Origin: Argentina anserina
Taxonomy: Eukaryota > Streptophyta > Magnoliopsida > Rosales > Rosaceae
Assembly: GCF_933775445.1 (NCBI RefSeq)
Contig: NW_026089419.1
Coordinates: forward strand, 310,001-374,000
Length of the DNA: 64,000 nucleotides
Direction of reading: 5' to 3'
The notes beneath the pieces were generated by a model. It saw only the letters and a list, made by a program, of their open reading frames with translations. It had not been told where the DNA came from and made no database searches. Positions 24,809 through 39,684 of this stretch are shown piece after piece. Numbering within the stretch: the first letter of the stretch is position 1; the number at the start of each line of letters is the position of its first letter. Made by a program: the position numbers and the translations under genes.

Positions 24809-26986
24809 AGAAGCCTTACAGAAAGATACTCAAACGAGAAATGAAAAGATACACAATTGGAATAGTAAAGATACGCAAACGATGTAAAGATACACAATTG
24901 GAATAGTAAAGATACGCAAACGATGTAAAGATACTCAGTTTGAAAGAAACACACTCCCACACTTGCAAAACTCTCAAATACAATAGAAACTCGCATCAGA
25001 AGCCTTACAGAAAGATACTCAAACGAGAAATGAAAAGATACACAATTGGAATAGTAAAGATACGCAAACGATGTAAAGATACAAAATTGGAATAGTAAAG
25101 ATACGCAAATGATGTAAAGATACTCAGTTTGAAAGAAACACACTCCCACACTTGCAAAACTCTCAAATACAATAGAAACTCGCATCAGAAGCCTTACAGA
25201 AAGATACTCAAACGAGAAATGAAAAGATACACAATTGGAATAGTAAAGATACGCAAACGATGTAAAGATACACAATTGGAATAGTAAAGATACGCAAACG
25301 ATGTAAAGATACACAATTGGAATAGTAAAGATACGCAAACGATGTAAAGATACTCAGTTTGAAAGAAACACACTCCCACACTTGCAAAACTCTCAAATAC
25401 AATAGAAACTCGCATCAGAAGCCTTACAGAAAGATACTCAAACGAGAAATGAAAAGATACACAATTGGAATAGTAAAGATACGCAAACGATGTAAAGATA
25501 CACAATTAGAATAGTAAAGATACGCAAACGATGTAAAGATACTCAGTTTGAAAGAAACACACTCCCACACTTGCAAAACTCTCAAATACAATAGAAACTC
25601 GCATCAGAAGCCTTACAGAAAGATACTCAAACGAGAAATGAAAAGATACACAATTGGAATAGTAAAGATACGCAAACGATGTAAAGATACACAATTGGAA
25701 TAGTAAAGATACGCAAACGATGTAAAGATACTCAGTTTGAAAGAAACACACTCCCACACTTGCAAAACTCTCAAATACAATAGAAACTCGCATCAGAAGC
25801 CTTAGAGAAAGATACTCAAACGAGAAATGAAAAGATACACAATTGGAATAGTAAAGATACGCAAACGATGTAAAGATACACAATTGGAATAGTAAAGATA
25901 CGCAAACGATGTAAAGATACACAATTGGAATAGTAAAGATACGCAAACGATGTAAAGATACTCAGTTTGAAAGAAACACACTCCCACACTTGCAAAACTC
26001 TCAAATACAATAGAAACTCGCATCAGAAGCCTTACAGAAAGATACTCAAACGAGAAATGAAAAGATACACAATTGGAATAGTAAAGATACGCAAACGATG
26101 TAAAGATACACAATTGGAATAGTAAAGATACGCAAACGATGTAAAGATACACAATTGGAATAGTAAAGATACGCAAACGATGTAAAGATACTCAGTTTGA
26201 AAGAAACACACTCCCACACTTGCAAAACTCTCAAATACAATAGAAACTCGCATCAGAAGCCTTACAGAAAGATACTCAAACGAGAAATGAAAAGATACAC
26301 AATTGGAATAGTAAAGATACGCAAACGATGTAAAGATACACAATTGGAATAGTAAAGATACGCAAACGATGTAAAGATACTCAGTTTGAAAGAAACACAC
26401 TCCCACACTTGCAAAACTCTCAAATACAATAGAAACTCGCATCAGAAGCCTTACAGAAAGATACTCAAACGAGAAATGAAAAGATACACAATTGGAATAG
26501 TAAAGATACGCAAACGATGTAAAGATACACAATTGGAATAGTAAAGATACGCAAACGATGTAAAGATACTCAGTTTGAAAGAAACACACTCCCACACTTG
26601 CAAAACTCTCAAATACAATAGAAACTCGCATCAGAAGCCTTACAGAAAGATACTCAAACGAGAAATGAAAAGATACACAATTGGAATAGTAAAGATACGC
26701 AAACGATGTAAAGATACTCAGTTTGAAAGAAACACACTCCCACACTTGCAAAACTCTCAAATACAATAGAAACTCGCATCAGAAGCCTTACAGAAAGATA
26801 CTCAAACGAGAAATGAAAAGATACACAATTGGAATAGTAAAGATACGCAAACGATGTAAAGATACACAATTGGAATAGTAAAGATACGCAAACGATGTAA
26901 AGATACTCAGTTTGAAAGAAACACACTCCCACACTTGCAAAACTCTCAAATTCAATAGAAACTCGCATCTGAAAGCCTTACAGAAA

Positions 26987-27702
26987 GATACTCAAACGAG
27001 AAATGAAAAGATACACAATTGGAATAGTAAAGATACGCAAACGATGTAAAGATACACAATTGGAATAGTAAAGATACGCAAACGATGTAAAGATACTCAG
27101 TTTGAAAGAAACACACTCCCACACTTGCAAAACTCTCAAATTCAATAGAAACTCGCATCTGAAAGCCTTACAGAAAGATACTCATACGAGAAATGAAAAG
27201 ATACACAATTGGAATAGTAAAGATATGCAAACGATGTAAAGATACTCAGTTTGAAAGAAACACACTCCCACACTTGCAAAACTCTTAAATACAATAGAAA
27301 CTCGCATCAGAAGCCTTACAGAAAGATACTCAAACGAGAAATGAAAAGATACACAATTGGAATAGTAAAGATACGCAAACGATGTAAAGATACAGAATTG
27401 GAATAGTAAAGATACGCAAACGATGTAAAGATACTCAGTTTGAAAGAAACACACTCCGACACTTGCAAAACTCTCAAATACAATAGAAACTCGCATCAGA
27501 AGCCTTACAGAAAGATACTCAAACGAGAAATGAAAAGATACACAATTGGAATAGTAAAGATACGCAAACGATGTAAAGAGACACAATTGGAATAGTAAAG
27601 ATACGCAAACGATGTAAAGATACTCAGTTTGAAAGAAACACACTCCCACACTTGCAAAACTCTCAAATACAATAGAAACTCGCATCAGAAGCCTTACAGA
27701 AA
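26987..27702 (+). repeat. 716-bp module, occurrence 4
   Basis: Higher-order copy of occurrence 3 at +4,201, with GATATGC. Confidence 0.9.
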
Positions 27703-29026
27703 GATACTCAAACGAGAAATGAAAAGATACACAATTGGAATAGTAAAGATACGCAAACGATGTAAAGATACACAATTGGAATAGTAAAGATACGCAAACG
27801 ATGTAAAGATACACAATTGGAATAGTAAAGATACGCAAACGATGTAAAGATACTCAGTTTGAAAGAAACACACTCCCACACTTGCAAAACTCTCAAATAC
27901 AATAGAAACTCGCATCAGAAGCCTTACAGAAAGATACACAAACGAGAAATGAAAAGATACACAATTGGAATAGTAAAGATACGCAAACGATGTAAAGATA
28001 CTCAGTTTGAAAGAAACACACTCCGACACTTGCAAAACTCTCAAATACAATAGAAACTCGCATCAGAAGCCTTACAGAAAGATACTCAAACGAGAAATGA
28101 AAAGATACACAATTGGAATAGTAAAGATACGCAAACGATGTAAAGATACACAATTGGAATAGTAAAGATACGCAAACGATGTAAAGATACTCAGTTTGAT
28201 AGAAACACACTCCCACACTTGCAAAACTCTCAAATACAATAGAAACTCGCATCAGAAGCCTTAGAGAAAGATACTCAAACGAGAAATGAAAAGATACACA
28301 ATTGGAATAGTAAAGATACGCAAACGATGTAAAGATACACAATTGGAATAGTAAAGATACGCAAACGATGTAAAGATACACAATTGGAATAGTAAAGATA
28401 CGCAAACGATGTAAAGATACTCAGTTTGAAAGAAACACACTCCCACACTTGCAAAACTCTCAAATACAATAGAAACTCGCATCAGAAGCCTTACAGAAAG
28501 ATACTCAAACGAGAAATGAAAAGATACACAATTGGAATAGTAAAGATACGCAAACGATGTAAAGATACACAATTGGAATAGTAAAGATACGCAAACGATG
28601 TAAAGATACTCAGTTTGAAAGAAACACACTCCCACACTTGCAAAACTCTCAAATACAATAGAAACTCGCATTAGAAGCCTTACAGAAAGATACTCAACCG
28701 AGAAATGAAAAGATACACAATTGGAATAGTAAAGATACGCAAACGATGTAAAGATACTCAGTTTGAAAGAAACACACTCCCACACTTGCAAAACTCTCAA
28801 ATACAATAGAAACTCGCATCAGAAGCCTTACAGAAAGATACTCAAACGAGAAATGAAAAGATACACAATTGGAATAGTAAAGATACGCAAACGATGTAAA
28901 GATACACAATTGGAATAGTAAAGATACGCAAACGATGTAAAGATACTCAGTTTGAAAGAAACACACTCCCACACTTGCAAAACTCTCAAATTCAATAGAA
29001 ACTCGCATCTGAAAGCCTTACAGAAA
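27177..29026 (+). repeat. 1,850-bp tandem unit in block A, copy 1
   Basis: Ten monomers of 148, 189, 189, 230, 148, 189, 230, 189, 148 and 190 bp. The order and markers recur at 29,027 for at least 1.3 kb. The same pair exists in block B at 39,159 and 41,009, so the 1,850-bp duplication is older than the A/B duplication. Confidence 0.9.
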
Positions 29027-29552
29027 GATACTCATACGAGAAATGAAAAGATACACAATTGGAATAGTAAAGATATGCAAACGATGTAAAGATACTCAGT
29101 TTGAAAGAAACACACTCCCACACTTGCAAAACTCTTAAATACAATAGAAACTCGCATCAGAAGCCTTACAGAAAGATACTCAAACGAGAAATGAAAAGAT
29201 ACACAATTGGAATAGTAAAGATACGCAAACGATGTAAAGATACAGAATTGGAATAGTAAAGATACGCAAACGATGTAAAGATACTCAGTTTGAAAGAAAC
29301 ACACTCCGACACTTGCAAAACTCTCAAATACAATAGAAACTCGCATCAGAAGCCTTACAGAAAGATACTCAAACGAGAAATGAAAAGATACACAATTGGA
29401 ATAGTAAAGATACGCAAACGATGTAAAGAGACACAATTGGAATAGTAAAGATACGCAAACGATGTAAAGATACTCAGTTTGAAAGAAACACACTCCCACA
29501 CTTGCAAAACTCTCAAATACAATAGAAACTCGCATCAGAAGCCTTACAGAAA
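28837..29552 (+). repeat. 716-bp module, occurrence 5
   Basis: Starts the second 1,850-bp unit of block A; GATATGC present. Confidence 0.9.
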
Positions 29553-30875
29553 GATACTCAAACGAGAAATGAAAAGATACACAATTGGAATAGTAAAGAT
29601 ACGCAAACGATGTAAAGATACACAATTGGAATAGTAAAGATACGCAAACGATGTAAAGATACACAATTGGAATAGTAAAGATACGCAAACGATGTAAAGA
29701 TACTCAGTTTGAAAGAAACACACTCCCACACTTGCAAAACTCTCAAATACAATAGAAACTCGCATCAGAAGCCTTACAGAAAGATACTCAAACGAGAAAT
29801 GAAAAGATACACAATTGGAATAGTAAAGATACGCAAACGATGTAAAGATACTCAGTTTGAAAGAAACACACTCCGACACTTGCAAAACTCTCAAATACAA
29901 TAGAAACTCGCATCAGAAGCCTTACAGAAAGATACTCAAACGAGAAATGAAAAGATACACAATTGGAATAGTCAAGATACGCAAACGATGTAAAGATACA
30001 CAATTGGAATAGTAAAGATACGCAAACGATGTAAAGATACTCAGTTTGAAAGAAACACACTCCCACACTTGCAAAACTCTCAAATACAATAGAAACTCGC
30101 ATCAGAAGCCTTAGAGAAAGATACTCAAACGAGAAATGAAAAGATACACAATTGGAATAGTAAAGATACGCAAACGATGTAAAGATACACAATTGGAATA
30201 GTAAAGATACGCAAACGATGTAAAGATACACAATTGGAATAGTAAAGATACGCAAACGATGTAAAGATACTCAGTTTGAAAGAAACACACTCCCACACTT
30301 GCAAAACTCTCAAATACAATAGAAACTCGCATCAGAAGCCTTACAGAAAGATACTCAAACGAGAAATGAAAAGATACACAATTGGAATAGTAAAGATACG
30401 CAAACGATGTAAAGATACACAATTGGAATAGTAAAGATACGCAAACGATGTAAAGATACTCAGTTTGAAAGAAACACACTCCCACACTTGCAAAACTCTC
30501 AAATACAATAGAAACTCGCATCAAAAGCCTTACAGAAAGATACTCAAACGAGAAATGAAAAGATACACAATTGGAATAGTAAAGATACGCAAACGATGTA
30601 AAGATACACAATTGGAATAGTAAAGATACGCAAACGATGTAAAGATACTCAGTTTGAAAGAAACACACTCCCACACTTGCAAAACTCTCAAATACAATAG
30701 AAACTCGCATCAGAAGCCTTACAGAAAGATACTCAAACGAGAAATGAAAAGATACACAATTGGAATAGTAAAGATACGCAAACGATGTAAAGATACTCAG
30801 TTTGAAAGAAACACACTCCCACACTTGCAAAACTCTCAAATACAATAGAAACTCGCATCAGAAGCCTTACAGAAA
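29027..30875 (+). repeat. 1,850-bp tandem unit in block A, copy 2 (diverges at its end)
   Basis: Monomer starts at 29,027, 29,175, 29,364, 29,553, 29,783, 29,931 and 30,120 mirror copy 1. From 30,350 the order is 189, 189, 148 instead of 189, 148, and the marker is GCATCAAAAGCC rather than GCATTAGAAG. It lacks TTTGATAG. Confidence 0.85.
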
Positions 30876-33800
30876 GATACTCAAACGAGAAATGAAAAGA
30901 TACACAATTGGAATAGTAAAGATACGCAAACGATGTAAAGATACACAATTGGAATAGTAAAGATACGCAAACGATGTAAAGATACTCAGTTTGAAAGAAA
31001 CACACTCCCACACTTGCAAAACTCTCAAATTCAATAGAAACTCGCATCTGAAAGCCTTACAGAAAGATACTCAAACGAGAAATGAAAAGATACACAATTG
31101 GAATAGTAAAGATACGCAAACGATGTAAAGATACACAATTGGAATAGTAAAGATACGCAAACGATGTAAAGATACTCAGTTTGAAAGAAACACACTCCCA
31201 CACTTGCAAAACTCTCAAATACAATAGAAACTCGCATCAGAAGCCTTACAGAAAGATACTCAAACGAGAAATGAAAAGATACACAATTGGAATAGTAAAG
31301 ATACGCAAACGATGTAAAGATACACAATTGGAATAGTAAAGATACGCAAACGATGTAAAGATACACAATTGGAATAGTAAAGATACGCAAACGATGTAAA
31401 GATACTCAGTTTGAAAGAAACACACTCCCACACTTGCAAAACTCTCAAATACAATAGAAACTCGCATCAGAAGCCTTACAGAAAGATACTCAAACGAGAA
31501 ATGAAAAGATACACAATTGGAATAGTAAAGATACGCAAACGATGTAAAGATACTCAGTTTGAAAGAAACACACTCCCACACTTGCAAAACTCTCAAATAC
31601 AATAGAAACTCGCATCAGAAGCCTTACAGAAAGATACTCAAACGAGAAATGAAAAGATACACAATTGGAATAGTAAAGATACGCAAACGATGTAAAGATA
31701 CACAATTGGAATAGTAAAGATACGCAAACGATGTAAAGATACTCAGTTTGAAAGAAACACACTCCCACACTTGCAAAACTCTCAAATACAATAGAAACTC
31801 GCATCAGAAGCCTTACATAAAGATACTCAAACGAGAAATGAAAAGATACACAATTGGAATAGTAAAGATACGCAAACGATGTAAAGATACTCAGTTTGAA
31901 AGAAACACACTCCCACACTTGCAAAACTCTCAAATACAATAGAAACTCGCATCAGAAGCCTTACAGAAAGATACTCAAACGAGAAATGAAAAGATACACA
32001 ATTGGAATAGTAAAGATACGCAAACGATGTAAAGATACACAATTGGAATAGTAAAGATACGCAAACGATGTAAAGATACACAATTGGAATAGTAAAGATA
32101 CGCAAACGATGTAAAGATACTCAGTTTGAAAGAAACACACTCCCACACTTGCAAAACTCTCAAATACAATAGAAACTCGCATCAGAAGCCTTACAGAAAG
32201 ATACTCAAACGAGAAATGAAAAGATACACAATTGGAATAGTAAAGATACGCAAACGATGTAAAGATACTCAGTTTGAAAGAAACACACTCCCACACTTGC
32301 AAAACTCTCAAATACAATAGAAACTCGCATCAGAAGCCTTACAGAAAGATACTCAAACGAGAAATGAAAAGATACACAATTGGAATAGTAAAGATACGCA
32401 AACGATGTAAAGATACACAATTGGAATAGTAAAGATACGCAAACGATGTAAAGATACTCAGTTTGAAAGAAACACACTCCCACACTTGCAAAACTCTCAA
32501 ATACAATAGAAACTCGCATCAGAAGCCTTACATAAAGATACTCAAACGAGAAATGAAAAGATACACAATTGGAATAGTAAAGATACGCAAACGATGTAAA
32601 GATACTCAGTTTGAAAGAAACACACTCCCACACTTGCAAAACTCTCAAATACAATAGAAACTCGCATCAGAAGCCTTACAGAAAGATACTCAAACGAGAA
32701 ATGAAAAGATACACAATTGGAATAGTAAAGATACGCAAACGATGTAAAGATACAGAATTGGAATAGTAAAGATACGCAAACGATGTAAAGATACTCAGTT
32801 TGAAAGAAACACACTCCGACACTTGCAAAACTCTCAAATACAATAGAAACTCGCATAAGAAGCCTTACAGAAAGATACTCAAACGAGAAATGAAAAGATA
32901 CACAATTGGAATAGTAAAGATACGCAAACGATGTAAAGATACAGAATTGGAATAGTAAAGATACGCAAACGATGTAAAGATACTCAGTTTGAAAGAAACA
33001 CACTCCGACACTTGCAAAACTCTCAAATACAATAGAAACTCGCATCAGAAGCCTTACAGAAAGATACTCAAACGAGAAATGAAAAGATACACAATTGGAA
33101 TAGTAAAGATACGCAAACGATGTAAAGATACACAATTGGAATAGTAAAGATACGCAAACGATGTAAAGATACTCAGTTTGAAAGAAACACACTCCCACAC
33201 TTGCAAAACTCTCAAATTCAATAGAAACTCGCATCTGAAAGCCTTACAGAAAGATACTCAAACGAGAAATGAAAAGATACACAATTGGAATAGTAAAGAT
33301 ACGCAAACGATGTAAAGATACACAATTGGAATAGTAAAGATACGCAAACGATGTAAAGATACTCAGTTTGAAAGAAACACACTCCCACACTTGCAAAACT
33401 CTCAAATACAATAGAAACTCGCATCAGAAGCCTTACAGAAAGATACTCAAACGAGAAATGAAAAGATACACAATTGGAATAGTAAAGATACGCAAATGAT
33501 GTAAAGATACACAATTGGAATAGTAAAGATACGCAAACGATGTAAAGATACTCAGTTTGAAAGAAACACACTCCCACACTTGCAAAACTCTCAAATACAA
33601 TAGAAACTCGCATCAGAAGCCTTACAGAAAGATACTCAAACGAGAAATGAAAAGATACACAATTGGAATAGTAAAGATACGCAAACGATGTAAAGATACA
33701 AAATTGGAATAGTAAAGATACGCAAACGATGTAAAGATACTCAGTTTGAAAGAAACACACTCCCACACTTGCAAAACTCTCAAATACAATAGAAACTCGC

Positions 33801-36800
33801 ATCAGAAGCCTTACAGAAAGATACTCAAACGAGAAATGAAAAGATACACAATTGGAATAGTAAAGATACGCAAACGATGTAAAGATACTCAGTTTGAAAG
33901 AAACACACTCCCACACTTGCAAAACTCTCAAATACAATAGAAACTCGCATCAGAAGCCTTACAGAAAGATACTGAAACGAGAAATGAAAAGATACACAAT
34001 TGGAATAGTAAAGATACGCAAACGATGTAAAGATACAGAATTGGAATAGTAAAGATACGCAAACGATGTAAAGATACTCAGTTTGAAAGAAACACACTCC
34101 GACACTTGCAAAACTCTCAAATACAATAGAAACTCGCATCAGAAGCCTTACAGAAAGATACTCAAACGAGAAATGAAAAGATACACAATTGGAATAGTAA
34201 AGATACGCAAACGATGTAAAGATACACAATTGGAATAGTAAAGATACGCAAACGATGTAAAGATACTCAGTTTGAAAGAAACACACTCCCACACTTGCAA
34301 AACTCTCAAATTCAATAGAAACTCGCATCTGAAAGCCTTACAGAAAGATACTCAAACGAGAAATGAAAAGATACACAATTGGAATAGTAAAGATACGCAA
34401 ACGATGTAAAGATACACAATTGGAATAGTAAAGATACGCAAACGATGTAAAGATACACAATTGGAATAGTAAAGATACGCAAACGATGTAAAGATACTCA
34501 GTTTGAAAGAAACACACTCCCACACTTGCAAAACTCTCAAATACAATAGAAACTCGCATCAGAAGCCTTACAGAAAGATACTCAAACGAGAAATGAAAAG
34601 ATACACAATTGGAATAGTAAAGATACGCAAACGATGTAAAGATACACAATTGGAATAGTAAAGATACGCAAACGATGTAAAGATACTCAGTTTGAAAGAA
34701 ACACACTCCCACACTTGCAAAACTCTCAAATTCAATAGAAACTCGCATCTGAAAGCCTTACAGAAAGATACTCAAACGAGAAATGAAAAGATACACAATT
34801 GGAATAGTAAAGATACGCAAACGATGTAAAGATACACAATTGGAATAGTAAAGATACGCAAACGATGTAAAGATACTCAGTTTGAAAGAAACACACTCCC
34901 ACACTTGCAAAACTCTCAAATACAATAGAAACTCGCATCAGAAGCCTTACAGAAAGATACTCAAACGAGAAATGAAAAGATACACAATTGGAATAGTAAA
35001 GATACGCAAACGATGTAAAGATACACAATTGGAATAGTAAAGATACGCAAACGATGTAAAGATACTCAGTTTGAAAGAAACACACTCCCACACTTGCAAA
35101 ACTTTCAAATACAATAGAAACTCGCATCAGAAGCCTTACAGAAAGATACTCAAACGAGAAATGAAAAGATACACAATTGGAATAGTAAAGATACGCAAAC
35201 GATGTAAAGATACACAATTGGAATAGTAAAGATACGCAAACGATGTAAAGATACTCAGTTTGAAAGAAACACACTCCCACACTTGCAAAACTCTCAAATA
35301 CAATAGAAACTCGCATCAGAAGCCTTACAGAAAGATACTCAAACGAGAAATGAAAAGATACACAATTGGAATAGTAAAGATACGCAAACGATGTAAAATT
35401 ACAAAATTGGAATAGTAAAGATACGCAAACGATGTAAAGATACTCAGTTTGAAAGAAACACACTCCCACACTTGCAAAACTCTCAAATACAATAGAAACT
35501 CGCATCAGAAGCCTTACAGAAAGATACTCAAACGAGAAATGAAAAGATACACAATTGGAATAGTAAAGATACGCAAACGATGTAAAGATACTCAGTTTGA
35601 AAGAAACACACTCCCACACTTGCAAAACTCTCAAATACAATAGAAACTCGCATCAGAAGCCTTACAGAAAGATACTCAAACGAGAAATGAAAAGATACAC
35701 AATTGGAATAGTAAAGATACGCAAACGATGTAAAGATACAGAATTGGAATAGTAAAGATACGCAAACGATGTAAAGATACTCAGTTTGAAAGAAACACAC
35801 TCCGACACTTGCAAAACTCTCAAATACAATAGAAACTCGCATCAGAAGCCTTACAGAAAGATACTCAAACGAGAAATGAAAAGATACACAATTGGAATAG
35901 TAAAGATACGCAAACGATGTAAAGATACACAATTGGAATAGTAAAGATACGCAAACGATGTAAAGATACTCAGTTTGAAAGAAACACACTCCCACACTTG
36001 CAAAACTCTCAAATTCAATAGAAACTCGCATCTGAAAGCCTTACAGAAAGATACTCAAACGAGAAATGAAAAGATACACAATTGGAATAGTAAAGATACG
36101 CAAACGATGTAAAGATACACAATTGGAATAGTAAAGATACGCAAACGATGTAAAGATACTCAGTTTGAAAGAAACACACTCCCACACTTGCAAAACTCTC
36201 AAATACAATAGAAACTCGCATCAGAAGCCTTACAGAAAGATACTCAAACGAGAAATGAAAAGATACACAATTGGAATAGTAAAGATACGCAAACGATGTA
36301 AAGATACACAATTGGAATAGTAAAGATACGCAAACGATGTAAAGATACTCAGTTTGAAAGAAACACACTCCCACACTTGCAAAACTCTCAAATTCAATAG
36401 AAACTCGCATCTGAAAGCCTTACAGAAAGATACTCAAACGAGAAATGAAAAGATACACAATTGGAATAGTAAAGATACGCAAACGATGTAAAGATACACA
36501 ATTGGAATAGTAAAGATACGCAAACGATGTAAAGATACTCAGTTTGAAAGAAACACACTCCCACACTTGCAAAACTCTCAAATACAATAGAAACTCGCAT
36601 CAGAAGCCTTACAGAAAGATACTCAAACGAGAAATGAAAAGATACACAATTGGAATAGTAAAGATACGCAAACGATGTAAAGATACACAATTGGAATAGT
36701 AAAGATACGCAAACGATGTAAAGATACTCAGTTTGAAAGAAACACACTCCCACACTTGCAAAACTTTCAAATACAATAGAAACTCGCATCAGAAGCCTTA

Positions 36801-38968
36801 CAGAAAGATACTCAAACGAGAAATGAAAAGATACACAATTGGAATAGTAAAGATACGCAAACGATGTAAAGATACACAATTGGAATAGTAAAGATACGCA
36901 AACGATGTAAAGATACTCAGTTTGAAAGAAACACACTCCCACACTTGCAAAACTCTCAAATACAATAGAAACTCGCATCAGAAGCCTTACAGAAAGATAC
37001 TCAAACGAGAAATGAAAAGATACACAATTGGAATAGTAAAGATACGCAAACGATGTAAAGATACAAAATTGGAATAGTAAAGATACGCAAATGATGTAAA
37101 GATACTCAGTTTGAAAGAAACACACTCCCACACTTGCAAAACTCTCAAATACAATAGAAACTCGCATCAGAAGCCTTACAGAAAGATACTCAAACGAGAA
37201 ATGAAAAGATACACAATTGGAATAGTAAAGATACGCAAACGATGTAAAGATACACAATTGGAATAGTAAAGATACGCAAACGATGTAAAGATACACAATT
37301 GGAATAGTAAAGATACGCAAACGATGTAAAGATACTCAGTTTGAAAGAAACACACTCCCACACTTGCAAAACTCTCAAATACAATAGAAACTCGCATCAG
37401 AAGCCTTACAGAAAGATACTCAAACGAGAAATGAAAAGATACACAATTGGAATAGTAAAGATACGCAAACGATGTAAAGATACACAATTGGAATAGTAAA
37501 GATACGCAAACGATGTAAAGATACTCAGTTTGAAAGAAACACACTCCCACACTTGCAAAACTCTCAAATACAATAGAAACTCGCATCAGAAGCCTTACAG
37601 AAAGATACTCAAACGAGAAATGAAAAGATACACAATTGGAATAGTAAAGATACGCAAACGATGTAAAGATACACAATTGGAATAGTAAAGATACGCAAAC
37701 GATGTAAAGATACTCAGTTTGAAAGAAACACACTCCCACACTTGCAAAACTCTCAAAGACAATAGAAACTCGCATCAGAAGCCTTAGAGAAAGATACTCA
37801 AACGAGAAATGAAAAGATACACAATTGGAATAGTAAAGATACGCAAACGATGTAAAGATACACAATTGGAATAGTAAAGATACGCAAACGATGTAAAGAT
37901 ACACAATTGGAATAGTAAAGATACGCAAACGATGTAAAGATACTCAGTTTGAAAGAAACACACTCCCACACTTGCAAAACTCTCAAATACAATAGAAACT
38001 CGCATCAGAAGCCTTACAGAAAGATACTCAAACGAGAAATGAAAAGATACACAATTGGAATAGTAAAGATACGCAAACGATGTAAAGATACACAATTGGA
38101 ATAGTAAAGATACGCAAACGATGTAAAGATACACAATTGGAATAGTAAAGATACGCAAACGATGTAAAGATACTCAGTTTGAAAGAAACACACTCCCACA
38201 CTTGCAAAACTCTCAAATACAATAGAAACTCGCATCAGAAGCCTTACAGAAAGATACTCAAACGAGAAATGAAAAGATACACAATTGGAATAGTAAAGAT
38301 ACGCAAACGATGTAAAGATACACAATTGGAATAGTAAAGATACGCAAACGATGTAAAGATACTCAGTTTGAAAGAAACACACTCCCACACTTGCAAAACT
38401 CTCAAATACAATAGAAACTCGCATCAGAAGCCTTACAGAAAGATACTCAAACGAGAAATGAAAAGATACACAATTGGAATAGTAAAGATACGCAAACGAT
38501 GTAAAGATACACAATTGGAATAGTAAAGATACGCAAACGATGTAAAGATACTCAGTTTGAAAGAAACACACTCCCACACTTGCAAAACTCTCAAATACAA
38601 TAGAAACTCGCATCAGAAGCCTTACAGAAAGATACTCAAACGAGAAATGAAAAGATACACAATTGGAATAGTAAAGATACGCAAACGATGTAAAGATACT
38701 CAGTTTGAAAGAAACACACTCCCACACTTGCAAAACTCTCAAATACAATAGAAACTCGCATCAGAAGCCTTACAGAAAGATACTCAAACGAGAAATGAAA
38801 AGATACACAATTGGAATAGTAAAGATACGCAAACGATGTAAAGATACACAATTGGAATAGTAAAGATACGCAAACGATGTAAAGATACTCAGTTTGAAAG
38901 AAACACACTCCCACACTTGCAAAACTCTCAAATTCAATAGAAACTCGCATCTGAAAGCCTTACAGAAA

Positions 38969-39684
38969 GATACTCAAACGAGAAATGAAAAGATACACAA
39001 TTGGAATAGTAAAGATACGCAAACGATGTAAAGATACACAATTGGAATAGTAAAGATACGCAAACGATGTAAAGATACTCAGTTTGAAAGAAACACACTC
39101 CCACACTTGCAAAACTCTCAAATTCAATAGAAACTCGCATCTGAAAGCCTTACAGAAAGATACTCATACGAGAAATGAAAAGATACACAATTGGAATAGT
39201 AAAGATATGCAAACGATGTAAAGATACTCAGTTTGAAAGAAACACACTCCCACACTTGCAAAACTCTTAAATACAATAGAAACTCGCATCAGAAGCCTTA
39301 CAGAAAGATACTCAAACGAGAAATGAAAAGATACACAATTGGAATAGTAAAGATACGCAAACGATGTAAAGATACAGAATTGGAATAGTAAAGATACGCA
39401 AACGATGTAAAGATACTCAGTTTGAAAGAAACACACTCCGACACTTGCAAAACTCTCAAATACAATAGAAACTCGCATCAGAAGCCTTACAGAAAGATAC
39501 TCAAACGAGAAATGAAAAGATACACAATTGGAATAGTAAAGATACGCAAACGATGTAAAGAGACACAATTGGAATAGTAAAGATACGCAAACGATGTAAA
39601 GATACTCAGTTTGAAAGAAACACACTCCCACACTTGCAAAACTCTCAAATACAATAGAAACTCGCATCAGAAGCCTTACAGAAA
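38969..39684 (+). repeat. 716-bp module, occurrence 6
   Basis: Block B counterpart of occurrence 3 at +16,183, with GATATGC. Confidence 0.9.

Larger units (their letters stand above)
20624..24824 (+). repeat. 4,201-bp tandem unit within block A, copy 1
   Basis: 22 monomers including four of 148/149 bp and five of 230 bp, with TTAGAG at 21,603, CATACGAG at 22,983, GTCAAGATACG at 23,920, TTTGATAG near 23,996 and GCATTAGAAG near 24,469. It ends in a hybrid monomer (24,636-24,824) that marks the duplication junction. Private changes include CTCGGTTTG near 24,410. Confidence 0.93.
24825..29026 (+). repeat. 4,201-bp tandem unit within block A, copy 2
   Basis: Same monomer order as copy 1 and one base longer because its last monomer is a full T-type of 190 bp. 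Private changes are few: AATTAGAATAG near 25,507, GTAAAGATACG where copy 1 and block B have GTCAAGATACG (about 28,121), and CTCAACCGAG near 28,694. Block B has a single equivalent unit, so the doubling happened in A after the A/B duplication, or one unit was lost from B. Confidence 0.92.
15787..31969 (+). repeat. Block A: 16,183-bp higher-order block, 86 monomers
   Basis: Its monomer order is reproduced from 31,970 at an offset of 16,183 bp up to about 40,800, and then at an offset of 11,982 bp up to 43,466. The 4,201-bp difference equals one internal tandem unit that A has twice and B once. Private indels near 16,260 and 22,520-22,630 are absent from B. Upstream of 15,787 the match to the sequence before 31,970 is lost (a 189-bp GAGACAC monomer versus a 148-bp one), so the left boundary lies close to 15,787. 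Confidence 0.93.
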
